From Lachnospiraceae bacterium 28-4 (GTDB lineage Bacteria; Bacillota; Clostridia; Lachnospirales; Lachnospiraceae), in assembly GCA_000403275.2 (NCBI GenBank), contig KE159599.1, forward strand, positions 1,218,008-1,282,007: DNA of 64,000 nucleotides, read 5' to 3'. Position numbers and translations under genes: made by a program. How positions within the stretch are numbered: the first letter of the stretch is position 1; every line of letters begins with the position of its first letter. Shown here one piece after another: positions 26,765 to 35,045 of the stretch. The notes below the pieces were generated by a model that was not told where the DNA came from, searched no databases, and was given only the letters and a program-made list of their open reading frames with translations.

Positions 26765-27081
26765 TCGCAAGCATTGACTACCTCGGAAACGTCGGCGCGG
26801 TGCATAAGCTCTTTTAAGGTCTTGAACTGTTTCCCTTTGTCGGCGGCGACGGTGTACTGCCATTCCTCCGGCAGAATGGGTAAGCTCTCATAGCTCCACT
26901 TTTTATACTGCTCCCCGTAGGCGGCAGCGTCCGCAAGCTCCACCAAATGACCGACACACCAAGAAATGAGGTAGCCCCCGCCCTCGATATATCCGTCTTT
27001 CTTTTCCTTAACGCCAAGCGCGGCGGCGATACTTCCCGCGACGCTGGGCTTTTCTGCAATCACTAATCTATGTGAAGTCAA
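26755..27081 (-). pseudogene. topB: topB 5' part: N-terminal TOPRIM half of topoisomerase III
   Basis: The TTG start at 27081 has AAAGGAGG nine bases before it. The frame reads TSHRLVIAEKPSVAGSIAA ... SEVVNACD, then runs two codons into the inserted element and stops. The native codon for Asp106 is cut after GA; the rest (GAC-GCT-GGG-CGC-GAG) is at 19719 downward. The break falls between the two halves of the conserved D-x-x-REGE metal-binding motif. A 108-residue fragment may be made. Confidence 0.92.
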
Positions 27082-27097
27082 TTAGAAAATCCTCCTT

Positions 27098-27283
27098 TCA
27101 TTTTCTTGTGGTTTTCTTTTCTGTCAGCTTCTTGATACAGTACCCCACGCAGGGCGGCTCCCGGTTGTAGGGACAGTCTTTGCAGCGCGGGGGAATGGAA
27201 GCGGGCGGCGATTTTCCACGCCGCCCGTCACCCGGTTTCTGTATCATCATTCTTTCTAAGGGGTTGTCGGTGAACAGGGTCAT
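27098..27283 (-). CDS. Small four-cysteine ICE protein
   Basis: A 61-residue protein with CKDCPYNREPPCVGYC and a basic lysine-rich tail. The spacing suggests a zinc-binding knuckle. Its start overlaps the end of the DUF4366 gene by 4 bases and it is 16 bases before topB, so it is within the same operon. The family name is not known to me. Confidence 0.65.
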   Translation of the reverse strand: MTLFTDNPLERMMIQKPGDGRRGKSPPASIPPRCKDCPYNREPPCVGYCIKKLTEKKTTRK

Positions 27284-27999
27284 TCCTCGTCGTCCTCCGT
27301 TCCCCCGTCGTCCCCGGCTTCGTCCTCCTGTTCCGGCTCGTCCTCGTCGTAATCGTCAAAATCGAAATCGTCAAGGTCTGTGCCGCCCTTTACGTCCTGC
27401 TTCGGCTTCATAACCTTAAAGTAGTAGAACGCGCCGCCGCCCCCGGCAACGGCGACGATCAGAAAGAGCAGCAGCCCGCCCGTGCCTGTTTTCTTCTCCG
27501 GCTTTTCTGTGGGTTCCTCCGTTTCCGGCTCCGCTGCCTTGCCGCTGCAAGCGGTCATGTTGGTGCTGCACACCGGGCATTGGGTATTGACCGCGCCCGC
27601 TTCGCATTTCTCCGTACAGTTGCAGACTGCGGGCGGCTCCGTTTTCGTTTCCCCGTCCTCGATCAGTGCCATAAGGTCGGCTTCGTCCACTTGATTGAGG
27701 AAATGCACGGTGTTTTCTCCCTCGTCGTCCCGGTCAATGAGGATATAAAAGTAATTGCCGTTTTTGGTCGTCACGGTGATAAGCTGTTTGTTGCCGCCGA
27801 AATCGTCTACAAGGGTCGCGTTCCCGTCCGGGGTGAGGGGTTCTTCCTTTTCGGGTTCCTCGTAGACAACGCCGCTGTCGTCGGTCGCGTCGTCCTGCCC
27901 CTCCGGGGTCTGCGCGTAGGCGGTGACGGAAAAGCCGCCCATGAGGATAAGGGCGGCGCATAAGGTCAAAAGCATTTTAAGGGTTTTCTTATTCTTCAT
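27280..27999 (-). CDS. DUF4366 (CD1107-like) membrane protein
   Basis: A 239-residue surface protein with an N-terminal signal peptide (KMLLTLCAALILMGGFSVTAYA), an extracellular domain with LITVTTKNGNYFYILIDRDD, a Cys cluster (CNCTEKC, CPVC), a C-terminal membrane helix (GGLLLFLIVAVAGGGGAFYY) and a very acidic cytoplasmic tail. DUF4366 proteins are constant members of Tn1549-type transfer operons. It overlaps DUF4315 by 11 bases. Confidence 0.9.
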   Translation of the reverse strand: MKNKKTLKMLLTLCAALILMGGFSVTAYAQTPEGQDDATDDSGVVYEEPEKEEPLTPDGNATLVDDFGGNKQLITVTTKNGNYFYILIDRDDEGENTVHFLNQVDEADLMALIEDGETKTEPPAVCNCTEKCEAGAVNTQCPVCSTNMTACSGKAAEPETEEPTEKPEKKTGTGGLLLFLIVAVAGGGGAFYYFKVMKPKQDVKGGTDLDDFDFDDYDEDEPEQEDEAGDDGGTEDDEE

Positions 28000-28258
28000 C
28001 TTCGTTTTCCTCCTGTTCGTCGTTGTCTGCGCCGCTATAAACGGGCGCGAGTGTCATGCCGGGGATTGCGCCCCCGGACAGCATGGAAGTAAGCTCTGCG
28101 GGGGAAAGCCGCATGGAGCGCACAAGCTGGACGATCTGCAAATTCTCCGCTTCGGTTTTCTGCGCTTCCAGCCCTTTCAGTTTGTTCTGATACTCGGTGA
28201 TCTTCTCGCGGGTCTTTTCAATTTCCCGGTTGATACGGTCAATCTTGTTTACTGCCAT
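27989..28258 (-). CDS. DUF4315 coiled-coil protein
   Basis: An 89-residue protein. Residues 1-45 form a coiled coil (INREIEKTREKITEYQNKLK), followed by LVRSMRLSPAELTSMLSGG and an acidic tail. DUF4315 lies next to DUF4366 in Tn1549-like ICEs. It is probably a structural or adaptor part of the transfer machine; the function is unproven. Confidence 0.88.
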   Translation of the reverse strand: MAVNKIDRINREIEKTREKITEYQNKLKGLEAQKTEAENLQIVQLVRSMRLSPAELTSMLSGGAIPGMTLAPVYSGADNDEQEENEDEE

Positions 28259-28291
28259 AGTGTAAAACTCCTTTCATAGTCAAAAATGTTT

Positions 28292-30409
28292 TCAGTTCCA
28301 ATTCATCAGCCCATAGCCTTTAATACAGCCATAGTCAAGGGGATAGCTCTTGATCTTGCAAGCGTCCCCGGAATTGCCCTCGACGGTGTAAACGCGCTGC
28401 CCGTCCGTGCCGATCACAAGCCCTACATGGTCTGCGCTCCCGTCACCGTCCCAGTCAAAAAAGATCGCGTCGCCGGGTGCGATATTCGCGTAGCCCCTCG
28501 CGCCCCATTGCCCCCGTGACTGGAACCACGGTACGCCCTGCGACTGGCACGCGGCAAAGCGCGGCTCGCTTTTCCCGGCTTGATTGTAGCACCATGAAAC
28601 GAAACAGGCGCACCATTCCACACGGCTGTTGAAGCCGTACCAGCTCCAATAGGGCTGTCCCCCTACATTGCCTACCTGTGACTTTGCCCGGTCTACAATG
28701 GCGGTGTTTCCGGGGCGTGTGCCGTTTACAAGCTGTACGCCGCTTAAATCCTCGGACGCTCCCGTGTCGGGAGTGCCGCCGCCAAAAATAAGGGGCTTGT
28801 TCCCGCTGGTTTCCAAGTACACCCGGAACATTTCAAGCTGCTCCGGCGTGAGCAGCCCCGGCGCAAGGTCGGATATGGGCTTGTTCTCCAGCTTGATATT
28901 GAGGATAAAATACTCATAGGGGACTTCCTCGGTGGTGGTTTCCCCAGTGTCCGGGTCTGTGCTTGTTTCTGTGCGGTAACGTATTTCCACTTCCTCCGTC
29001 AGCGTGAGGGTATATTGAAGTTCAAAGATACGCTGTATTTCTGCCTGTGCGGTCGCCGGGGTGTAGGTCTGTAAAAGCGCGGTCAGATAGGACGCTAATT
29101 CATGGGGGTTATGCCCGATACTGTCAAGGTCATAGCGGTACTCGTCATAGCCGGGGTTGTCGCGCTCGATATTGTCAATCCTGCGCTGCAAGTCCGTTTC
29201 CAGTGCCGCATAGTTATTTTCCACGGCGACTAAATCCGCGTCCTCCGACGTGTAGGAAGTCCCGACAATGCCGTTAATCATGCCGGAAAACATAGCCCCG
29301 CAAGAAGATAATGCGGAAGAAATCATAATGAAAAGCAGCAGCGCACCTATGGCGATACATACGCCCGCCGGGTGTCGCCCGACAAATGCGATTGCCTTTT
29401 TGGTTCCCCCGGCGGTCTTTTTGGCGGCTTTTCTTGTGTTCTCCGCTGCGTTCTTGACAGACTTTGCGCCCTGTGCCTTGACAGTCTTTGCATACTGCTT
29501 TTTAATGCGCTGCTTCTGCATATACCGGGAGAATGGATTTGACGCTGCGATCTGCGGGTTGTCATGGAGTGCCTTTTGGTAGAGATAGTTGGCGTTTGCT
29601 TTCTGCGCCGCCTTTTCAGCCTTTGCCGCCGCCCGGTAGGGTTTGAGCTTGTGGCTGCGGTAGCCCTCCTTGACTTTCCGCGCCCCGTACTTCGCGGCTT
29701 TTTCGGCGGTTTCCTCGGATTTGTGCGCACCCTCCACGCCGGAATTGTCCTTTTCCACGGAATGTACCTTGTTATGGACGAAAATACCCGCTTCCTGCGC
29801 GGGGCGGGATAACGGGTTTTTATGTGCCTTGCCGCCGTTCATTGGCTTTTCCCGTTCCTCGAAACGTAGGCGGGTCTTGCCTTTCCCGGTGGCTTCGGCA
29901 AAGGTGCGTTCCCTTACAAGTTTCTTTTCCTTTGGGATTTTCGCCCTTGCTTCGTCCAGCCTGTCAGCGGCTTTGTCGGATTTTTTGATATACTTTTCAA
30001 GCTCCGGCGTTGCCCGTTCTTCCTCGGTGAATTGCAGCCGGGAGGTGCGGGCGCGGCTTTCGGCTTCTGCCTGTGCTTTCCGTGCCGCCTTTTTGCTGGC
30101 TGCGCGGGTATGCGCCCCGTCGATATGCTCTAAGACGCGCTCGGCGGTTCCCGTGTCCTGTGGGGCTTCCGTCCCCGGCGCATGGGGCAGGGGCGGCGCA
30201 TTGGGGGATATGTCCGGGGCGGGATTGCCCGGTATGGGCTGCGCTGCCTGTGCGTCCTGTGCCGCCTGTTGCTCCGGCGTTTTCAGTAAGGCAGCTTCCC
30301 GCGCCCGTTTGCTGATACGCTTTTGTTTCCCGGTCGCCGCGTTTACCTCGATAGCCCCGTCACGGGTCATTTTCTGCGTGATCTTGTCGCGGGCTTTGTA
30401 CTGCTTCAT
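28292..30409 (-). CDS. CHAP-domain cell-wall hydrolase of the transfer machine
   Basis: A 705-residue VirB1-like protein. A long basic, Ala/Lys-rich cytoplasmic region (1-340) is followed by a membrane helix (PAGVCIAIGALLLFIMISSA), an extracellular spacer, and a C-terminal CHAP domain with catalytic Cys in EWCACFVSWCYNQAG and His in SADHVGLVIG. It should open peptidoglycan for the conjugation channel. The N-terminal charged region is unusually long. It lies between VirB4 and DUF4315. Confidence 0.9.
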   Translation of the reverse strand: MKQYKARDKITQKMTRDGAIEVNAATGKQKRISKRAREAALLKTPEQQAAQDAQAAQPIPGNPAPDISPNAPPLPHAPGTEAPQDTGTAERVLEHIDGAHTRAASKKAARKAQAEAESRARTSRLQFTEEERATPELEKYIKKSDKAADRLDEARAKIPKEKKLVRERTFAEATGKGKTRLRFEEREKPMNGGKAHKNPLSRPAQEAGIFVHNKVHSVEKDNSGVEGAHKSEETAEKAAKYGARKVKEGYRSHKLKPYRAAAKAEKAAQKANANYLYQKALHDNPQIAASNPFSRYMQKQRIKKQYAKTVKAQGAKSVKNAAENTRKAAKKTAGGTKKAIAFVGRHPAGVCIAIGALLLFIMISSALSSCGAMFSGMINGIVGTSYTSEDADLVAVENNYAALETDLQRRIDNIERDNPGYDEYRYDLDSIGHNPHELASYLTALLQTYTPATAQAEIQRIFELQYTLTLTEEVEIRYRTETSTDPDTGETTTEEVPYEYFILNIKLENKPISDLAPGLLTPEQLEMFRVYLETSGNKPLIFGGGTPDTGASEDLSGVQLVNGTRPGNTAIVDRAKSQVGNVGGQPYWSWYGFNSRVEWCACFVSWCYNQAGKSEPRFAACQSQGVPWFQSRGQWGARGYANIAPGDAIFFDWDGDGSADHVGLVIGTDGQRVYTVEGNSGDACKIKSYPLDYGCIKGYGLMNWN

Positions 30410-30469
30410 GGTGGTTCACCTCCAAACTGCGCCCCAAGAGGGCGCAAGGCTGATAAAATAATCTGCGGG

Positions 30470-32893
30470 TTACGCGCCGCCCACTTCCTCCGGCTTTGTC
30501 GTCATAACACGGTACAGCTCGGTATCTTTGGGGAAACGGTCTACAAAGGGCAGAATGACGTTGCCATAAAATAAAAGCCCCTCGCCCGCTTCGGAATGGG
30601 TGACATAGCTCATTTGCTGCGGGGAAATATTAAGCTGCTTCGCAAGGATAGCCCGGTCGCCCGCCGCTTGATTGAGCATGAGGACAAAATCGCTGTTCTC
30701 AAAGATATTTTCCACTTCCCGGCTTGCTAAAAGGTCTTTCACGTTCTGCGTAATGGCTGTGGGTATGCCGCCCCACTTTCTGAAACGCTTCCAAATTTCG
30801 ACGCTGTAAGCGGCGGTCTGTTCGTCTTTCAGTAACAGGTGAAATTCGTCCATAAAATACCGCGTGGACTTCTTCGCTGCCCGGTTCACGGTGACACGGT
30901 TCCACACTTGATCCTGCACAATCAGCATACCTAACTTTTTGAGCTGCTTTCCAAGCTGTTTAATGTCAAAGCAGACAAGGCGGTTGTTAAGCTCTACATT
31001 TGTCCTGTGGTTAAATACGTTAAGGCTCCCGGAAACGTAAAGCTCCAATGCCGCCGCGATACGCGCCGCTTCCGGCTCCGGCTGCTTCAAAAGCTCGTCG
31101 TAAAGGTCGCCCAAAATCGGCATTTTTGCCGGGTCGGGGGCTGCAAGGAAAGGACGGTACATGTTCCTAACAGCTCGGTCAATGACGGTCTTATCCACGG
31201 GCTGCAAGCCCTCCTTGCCGCCGACGATCAGCTCACAAAGGGAGAGGATAAAATCGCTTTTCAGCGCAAGCGGGTTGTCGTCCTCGGAATAGTTGAGGTT
31301 TATATCCATAGGGTTGACGTAGTGCGGGCTGGTGGGGGAAAGCCTTATCACCTGTCCCTGTAACCGCTGCACAAGGGGGTAATACTCTGCTTCCGGATCG
31401 CAGATGATTATATCGTCGTCCGTAATGAGGAAAGCGTTTGTCATTTCCCGCTTTGCAGCAAAGGATTTCCCGCTTCCCGGCGTTCCCAAGATCAAACCGT
31501 TGGGGTTTTTAAGCTGCTTGCGGTCGCAGAGTATCATGTTGTTACTAAGGGCATTTAAGCCATAGTAAAGGCTTGCGCCCCTCTGAAAAAGCTCCTGCGT
31601 GATAAAGGGGATAAAGATCGCCGTGCTGGAAGTCGTCAAGCCCCGCTGAATGGGGATAAGGTTCTCACCGATAGGGACGCTGCTCATAAGCCCCGCTTCC
31701 TGCTGGTAGTCAAGCCGGGTGAGGGCGCAGTTATATTTCTGTGCGATACCCGCCGCCGCGAAAATGTCATTTTCCAGCTTCCTTTTTGTGTCTGCCATGT
31801 TCACCACAAGGAACGTCAAGAGGAACATTCTTTCATTGCGGCTCTGTAAATCCTGCAATAGATTTTTCGCTTCGCCGCCGAACGTGGCAAGGTCGGACGG
31901 TATAATATCCATGTCGTACCCGGCGCGGACGGCTTTCTTCTGTTCCTCGATCTTCATCTTGTCAAGGTCGGTGATCTTGCGCTTGACGGTCTTGATTGCT
32001 TCCGTCTGGTCGATACTGCGGATATGCAGGTTTACGATTACGCCCGTTTCAAGGTCTAACATATCCGCTAAGATACGGTCGTTTAACTCCGGCGCAAGTA
32101 TCTGTAAGAACGATACCGCGCCGATCTTGCGCCCCATACGGAAGTAACGCCCCTCGCCAAAACGGAAAGAGGGCGGGGCGATAAAGTCCTTTGTGGTAAG
32201 CCCGGACGGGGCAAGCCATGAGAAATCAAAACTGAACGGCTCCCCCTCCGGGTGGAATACCCCGTGCATGGTCTGTAACCGTTCGTACCCGGTCATAGGG
32301 CGGGCAGATACCCCCAGCACCTTGAAATTGTTCAGTATGTCCGTTTCGATACGGGAAAGGCGGGATTTTGCCGCGCTCATGTTGTCGGCTTCGATAGTGA
32401 ACGTGATATATTTGTGCTTCACAAGCCCGTTGTTCCCTTTGGAAAGCTGGCTCCCCAGCATATCCCCGTATTCGGTACGGATAGAATTGAAAGCGTCGTC
32501 CTGCGCCGGAATGTTGATCGCCTTTTCCGCTTCCTCCCGTTTAGTCCCTTGATTGATGAAAGAAAGCTGCACCGATACGGAAGCGTCAAAGTAGTTGAGG
32601 AAGTCGCACCAGTTCTCAAAAATGGCGGTCTTGTCGTCTGCCTGTGCAAGCTGGTAGTTTATATCCTCAAAGACAATGCTTTTGCTGTATTTCCGTTCCG
32701 TTACCCGGCATATCCCGTCCGGGTACAGGTTGATGTAGGGGATCGTCTGCTGGGCGGTGTGCGCCTTTCCGTCCCCTTTTGCCTGTCTGATCGCGGCGGC
32801 GATCTGCTTCTTCTCGCTGTGGGTCAGTTTCCGCTTCGCCTTAGTTCCGGGGCTTTTTCCCGGTGCGCCGCCTTTGGTTGGTTCCTTTGACAA
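30470..32893 (-). CDS. virB4: VirB4-like conjugation ATPase
   Basis: An 807-residue ATPase powering the type IV secretion channel. Walker A is GTPGSGKSFAAK, Walker B-like segment DIIICDPEAEYYPL and a later FMDEFHLLL. A TTG start at 32893 is chosen because GGAGG lies 9 bases upstream; a longer frame has no ribosome site. The start lies within the end of the PrgI gene, indicating coupling. Full length for the family. Confidence 0.94.
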   Translation of the reverse strand: MSKEPTKGGAPGKSPGTKAKRKLTHSEKKQIAAAIRQAKGDGKAHTAQQTIPYINLYPDGICRVTERKYSKSIVFEDINYQLAQADDKTAIFENWCDFLNYFDASVSVQLSFINQGTKREEAEKAINIPAQDDAFNSIRTEYGDMLGSQLSKGNNGLVKHKYITFTIEADNMSAAKSRLSRIETDILNNFKVLGVSARPMTGYERLQTMHGVFHPEGEPFSFDFSWLAPSGLTTKDFIAPPSFRFGEGRYFRMGRKIGAVSFLQILAPELNDRILADMLDLETGVIVNLHIRSIDQTEAIKTVKRKITDLDKMKIEEQKKAVRAGYDMDIIPSDLATFGGEAKNLLQDLQSRNERMFLLTFLVVNMADTKRKLENDIFAAAGIAQKYNCALTRLDYQQEAGLMSSVPIGENLIPIQRGLTTSSTAIFIPFITQELFQRGASLYYGLNALSNNMILCDRKQLKNPNGLILGTPGSGKSFAAKREMTNAFLITDDDIIICDPEAEYYPLVQRLQGQVIRLSPTSPHYVNPMDINLNYSEDDNPLALKSDFILSLCELIVGGKEGLQPVDKTVIDRAVRNMYRPFLAAPDPAKMPILGDLYDELLKQPEPEAARIAAALELYVSGSLNVFNHRTNVELNNRLVCFDIKQLGKQLKKLGMLIVQDQVWNRVTVNRAAKKSTRYFMDEFHLLLKDEQTAAYSVEIWKRFRKWGGIPTAITQNVKDLLASREVENIFENSDFVLMLNQAAGDRAILAKQLNISPQQMSYVTHSEAGEGLLFYGNVILPFVDRFPKDTELYRVMTTKPEEVGGA

Positions 32894-33245
32894 TCGCTGA
32901 TACCTCCTTTTCCAGTTTCCGTTGCTTCTCCAAGACAGCGTATAAATTCTGTGTCTGATAGGGTCGCTCCTTTGGTCGGACAAACTTTGTCTGAATGATG
33001 TTCTTTATCACGACTTCAAGGGGCTGTCCGTGCTTCTCGTACATTGCCATGAGGAAGCAGGGGAGCATGACGACGATCATCACAAACGCCGCTGCGCTGG
33101 TTCCCGCGCTGTCCTTTAGCAAGAAAAAAAGCGGCAAGCCTATAATGAGTGCTGCCGCAAAACAAACGATCTGCCGCTTCGTGAGATTAAAGGCGACTTT
33201 CGTTTTTATCTTTGATAAATCCTTTGGTACGGGTACATACGCCAT
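32841..33245 (-). CDS. prgI: PrgI-family membrane protein (VirB3-like)
   Basis: A 134-residue protein: AYVPVPKDLSKIKTKVAFNL start and two membrane helices (IVCFAAALIIGLPLFFLL and AAFVMIVVMLPCFLMAMY), as in PrgI/VirB3-like channel components that always precede virB4. The C-terminus is basic. It overlaps virB4 by 53 bases. Confidence 0.92.
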   Translation of the reverse strand: MAYVPVPKDLSKIKTKVAFNLTKRQIVCFAAALIIGLPLFFLLKDSAGTSAAAFVMIVVMLPCFLMAMYEKHGQPLEVVIKNIIQTKFVRPKERPYQTQNLYAVLEKQRKLEKEVSAIVKGTNQRRRTGKKPRN

Positions 33246-33264
33246 ACCGAAAACCTCCTTTCTG

Positions 33265-33801
33265 TCAGAGTTCTATGCTGTTTTTGGTTTCGTTCCCCCA
33301 TGTGTCCCAGCCCGCCGTTTCCTGCCTTGCGAAAAGCTCTATCCGGGGAATGTCGCCCATAAGGGCAACGATTTTGTCCCGCGTTATATCCGGCTTTTTG
33401 CTGTGCTGCTCAATAGGGGAAATAATGAATTGATGTATTCCCGCAGACTTCCGCTTCGGGTGTCCCCGTGTGGCAAATAAGCAGAGTTCCGCGTTTCCCC
33501 GCGTCCAAAATCCCAAACCATAAAACCATGTATAGGATTTTTTATTGAGTTTCAGCCATACAAAGGCGGCGGTCTTATAGGTAAAGCCCCAAGCCTTGAT
33601 AAGCCGCAGGGCTTCGGGAAGCTGGGGAAATGTCGCCCACAAAAAAAGTGCGCTGTCCTCTGCCGCAATATCCGCGACTGAAAGCGCACATAATTCCTCT
33701 ATGCTCATGGTCGGGTAGTGGTGTTCTGCCGCGCCGGAAAGCCGCTTCTGTGCGTACTTCCACGGGGGATCGGCGTAGATTATGCCGTATTTCTTTTCAA
33801 T
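33265..33801 (-). CDS. MT-A70-family DNA adenine methylase with a non-canonical ATT start
   Basis: A 178-residue methylase. The catalytic motif DPPW is in GIIYADPPWKYAQKR near residues 6-20, and the SAM-binding end is RIELFARQETAGWDTWGNE. Between the nearest upstream in-frame stop and DPPW there is no ATG, GTG or TTG; an AAAGGAGG site lies 11 bases before ATT-GAA-AAG, so ATT is the likely initiator. Starting at the first ATG (33708) would delete DPPW. It may modify the ICE to evade restriction. The stop of a small upstream gene overlaps the start. Confidence 0.8.
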   Translation of the reverse strand: MEKKYGIIYADPPWKYAQKRLSGAAEHHYPTMSIEELCALSVADIAAEDSALFLWATFPQLPEALRLIKAWGFTYKTAAFVWLKLNKKSYTWFYGLGFWTRGNAELCLFATRGHPKRKSAGIHQFIISPIEQHSKKPDITRDKIVALMGDIPRIELFARQETAGWDTWGNETKNSIEL

Positions 33802-33961
33802 GGGTTCTCGTACCTCCTTTCGTCTGTGCTTCCTGCAAGTCCCCCATTATGGCAGTCAAGGCAAAGGTCAATGTATGCCCTTTGCCCGTCCCTATTGTAT
33901 GGGGTTTTTCCCGCGTCAAGGTCGGGTCGTATTTTCGCCGCTTCGCTCTGAAAATCTCCAC
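33797..33961 (-). CDS. Small basic protein coupled to the methylase
   Basis: A 54-codon frame starting GTG (EIFRAKRRKYDPTLTREKPH, then GTGKGHTLTFALTAIMGDLQ). Its TGA overlaps the ATT start of the methylase (CATTGAA), which would allow re-initiation. The frame has good protein-like composition and fills the gap between the VirB6-like gene and the methylase. The product is not recognised. Confidence 0.5.
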   Translation of the reverse strand: MEIFRAKRRKYDPTLTREKPHTIGTGKGHTLTFALTAIMGDLQEAQTKGGTRTH

Positions 33962-33979
33962 CCTGCCCTTGACACGCCT

Positions 33980-34849
33980 TTAGTGCGCCGCGAAAATTGA
34001 CTTTGCAAGTGCGCCGGATTTGAACAGGGAAAAGCAGAGGATCACCGTATAAGCCGCAAGGGAAAATATCGCGCTGTGTAGGTTGTCTGCCACGGTGATA
34101 TTGTTCACCAACACCGCGTAAATGCCGACGCACACCATAATGAGGAAGCCTTGAAAACCGATAGCGAACAGGGCTTTTAAGTAGTTGTTGCCGATCTGCC
34201 CCCATTCTCTGTTTGTCATTGTTGCAAATGGGATAGGCGACACGGAACAGTAAAGGTAAATTTCAATCATTCTGCCGTACAGGATAACCGTAATAAGCAC
34301 CGACATAATTTTCATGCAAAGGCTTACAAGGCTTGTTTCCATGACAAGCAGGAGTAATTCGGGGATTTCCATTGCGTCAAGCCCGGACTGCATGGAAGCA
34401 AGGGCGGCGGCAACGTCAATTTCTGTGCTGCCGCTTATCACCCCCGCCGCGCCGGAAACGACGTGCTGCGCAACGTCAAAGACTGCCATAGTAATATCAA
34501 AGGTGTGGGTGACAAGGTACACCGCCACCCACGCCTTGAAAAACCACTTGAAAAACATAAATGTGTCAACGTCGTGCATATTGTTCTTTTCCGTTACCAT
34601 GCTGATTAGCTCCACGCATAGGACGTAAGTAATGACAAGCCCCGCTATGGGGACAATGACATTCTCTGATAACGTGCGTATCATGCTGAAAATGCCCGCG
34701 TTCCAGCCCTGCGGGGTCTGCCCTACCTCTGCGGCAATCGTGCCGACTTTCTCGTTTACGTCCCCGAACATAGTTGACAGATTCCCGTTAATGGCTCCTA
34801 TGAGGATTTCCTTTATCCATTCCGTGATCGCGTCAAGTATGCTCTGCAT
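33980..34849 (-). CDS. VirB6/TrbL-like conjugal transfer membrane protein
   Basis: A 289-residue polytopic membrane protein (MQSILDAITEWIKEILIGAI start) with about six hydrophobic segments; CD1112-like VirB6 family of Tn1549-type ICEs. It would form part of the inner channel. It is preceded by maff2 in intact elements; here only the 3' end of maff2 remains upstream (34869-34953), so its usual promoter side has been changed by the insertion. Confidence 0.9.
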   Translation of the reverse strand: MQSILDAITEWIKEILIGAINGNLSTMFGDVNEKVGTIAAEVGQTPQGWNAGIFSMIRTLSENVIVPIAGLVITYVLCVELISMVTEKNNMHDVDTFMFFKWFFKAWVAVYLVTHTFDITMAVFDVAQHVVSGAAGVISGSTEIDVAAALASMQSGLDAMEIPELLLLVMETSLVSLCMKIMSVLITVILYGRMIEIYLYCSVSPIPFATMTNREWGQIGNNYLKALFAIGFQGFLIMVCVGIYAVLVNNITVADNLHSAIFSLAAYTVILCFSLFKSGALAKSIFAAH

Positions 34850-34868
34850 AGGCTCTTACCTGCGCTTT

Positions 34869-34953
34869 TTAGCCGAACAGCCCGGAAAGCAGGGGTACAA
34901 GGGTCATGCCGATCAGGGCAACGCCGCCGCCCGCCATAAGCTGTGTTATCCCC
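34869..34953 (-). pseudogene. maff2 3' fragment
   Basis: In frame the fragment reads GITQLMAGGGVALIGMTLVPLLSGLFG and stops. This is the C-terminal half of a Maff2 protein. The N-terminal half (MAFFNSAVDVLQTLVVALGA ...) is at 63431-63571 in the same orientation, 28.5 kb away. A stop codon lies two codons before the fragment. Confidence 0.85.
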
Positions 34954-34992
34954 AATTAGTAGAAACAATACAGCTTTCTGGCGGGCGGCGGC
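34923..34992. repeat. Imperfect dyad across the left junction of the maff2 insertion
   Basis: The target half GCCGCCGCCCGCCA (34923-34936) and aagctgt (34938-34944) are mirrored inside the element by acagctt (34970-34976) and TGGCGGGCGGCGGC (34979-34992). The centre is near 34957, where maff2 sequence ends. Large serine recombinase attachment sites are imperfect dyads with a central crossover, so this looks like attL. Confidence 0.55.
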
Positions 34993-35045
34993 ACGTCAAG
35001 AAATATATATGGAGTTTTTAAGAATCCCCCCGGAGCGGGGAGCGG

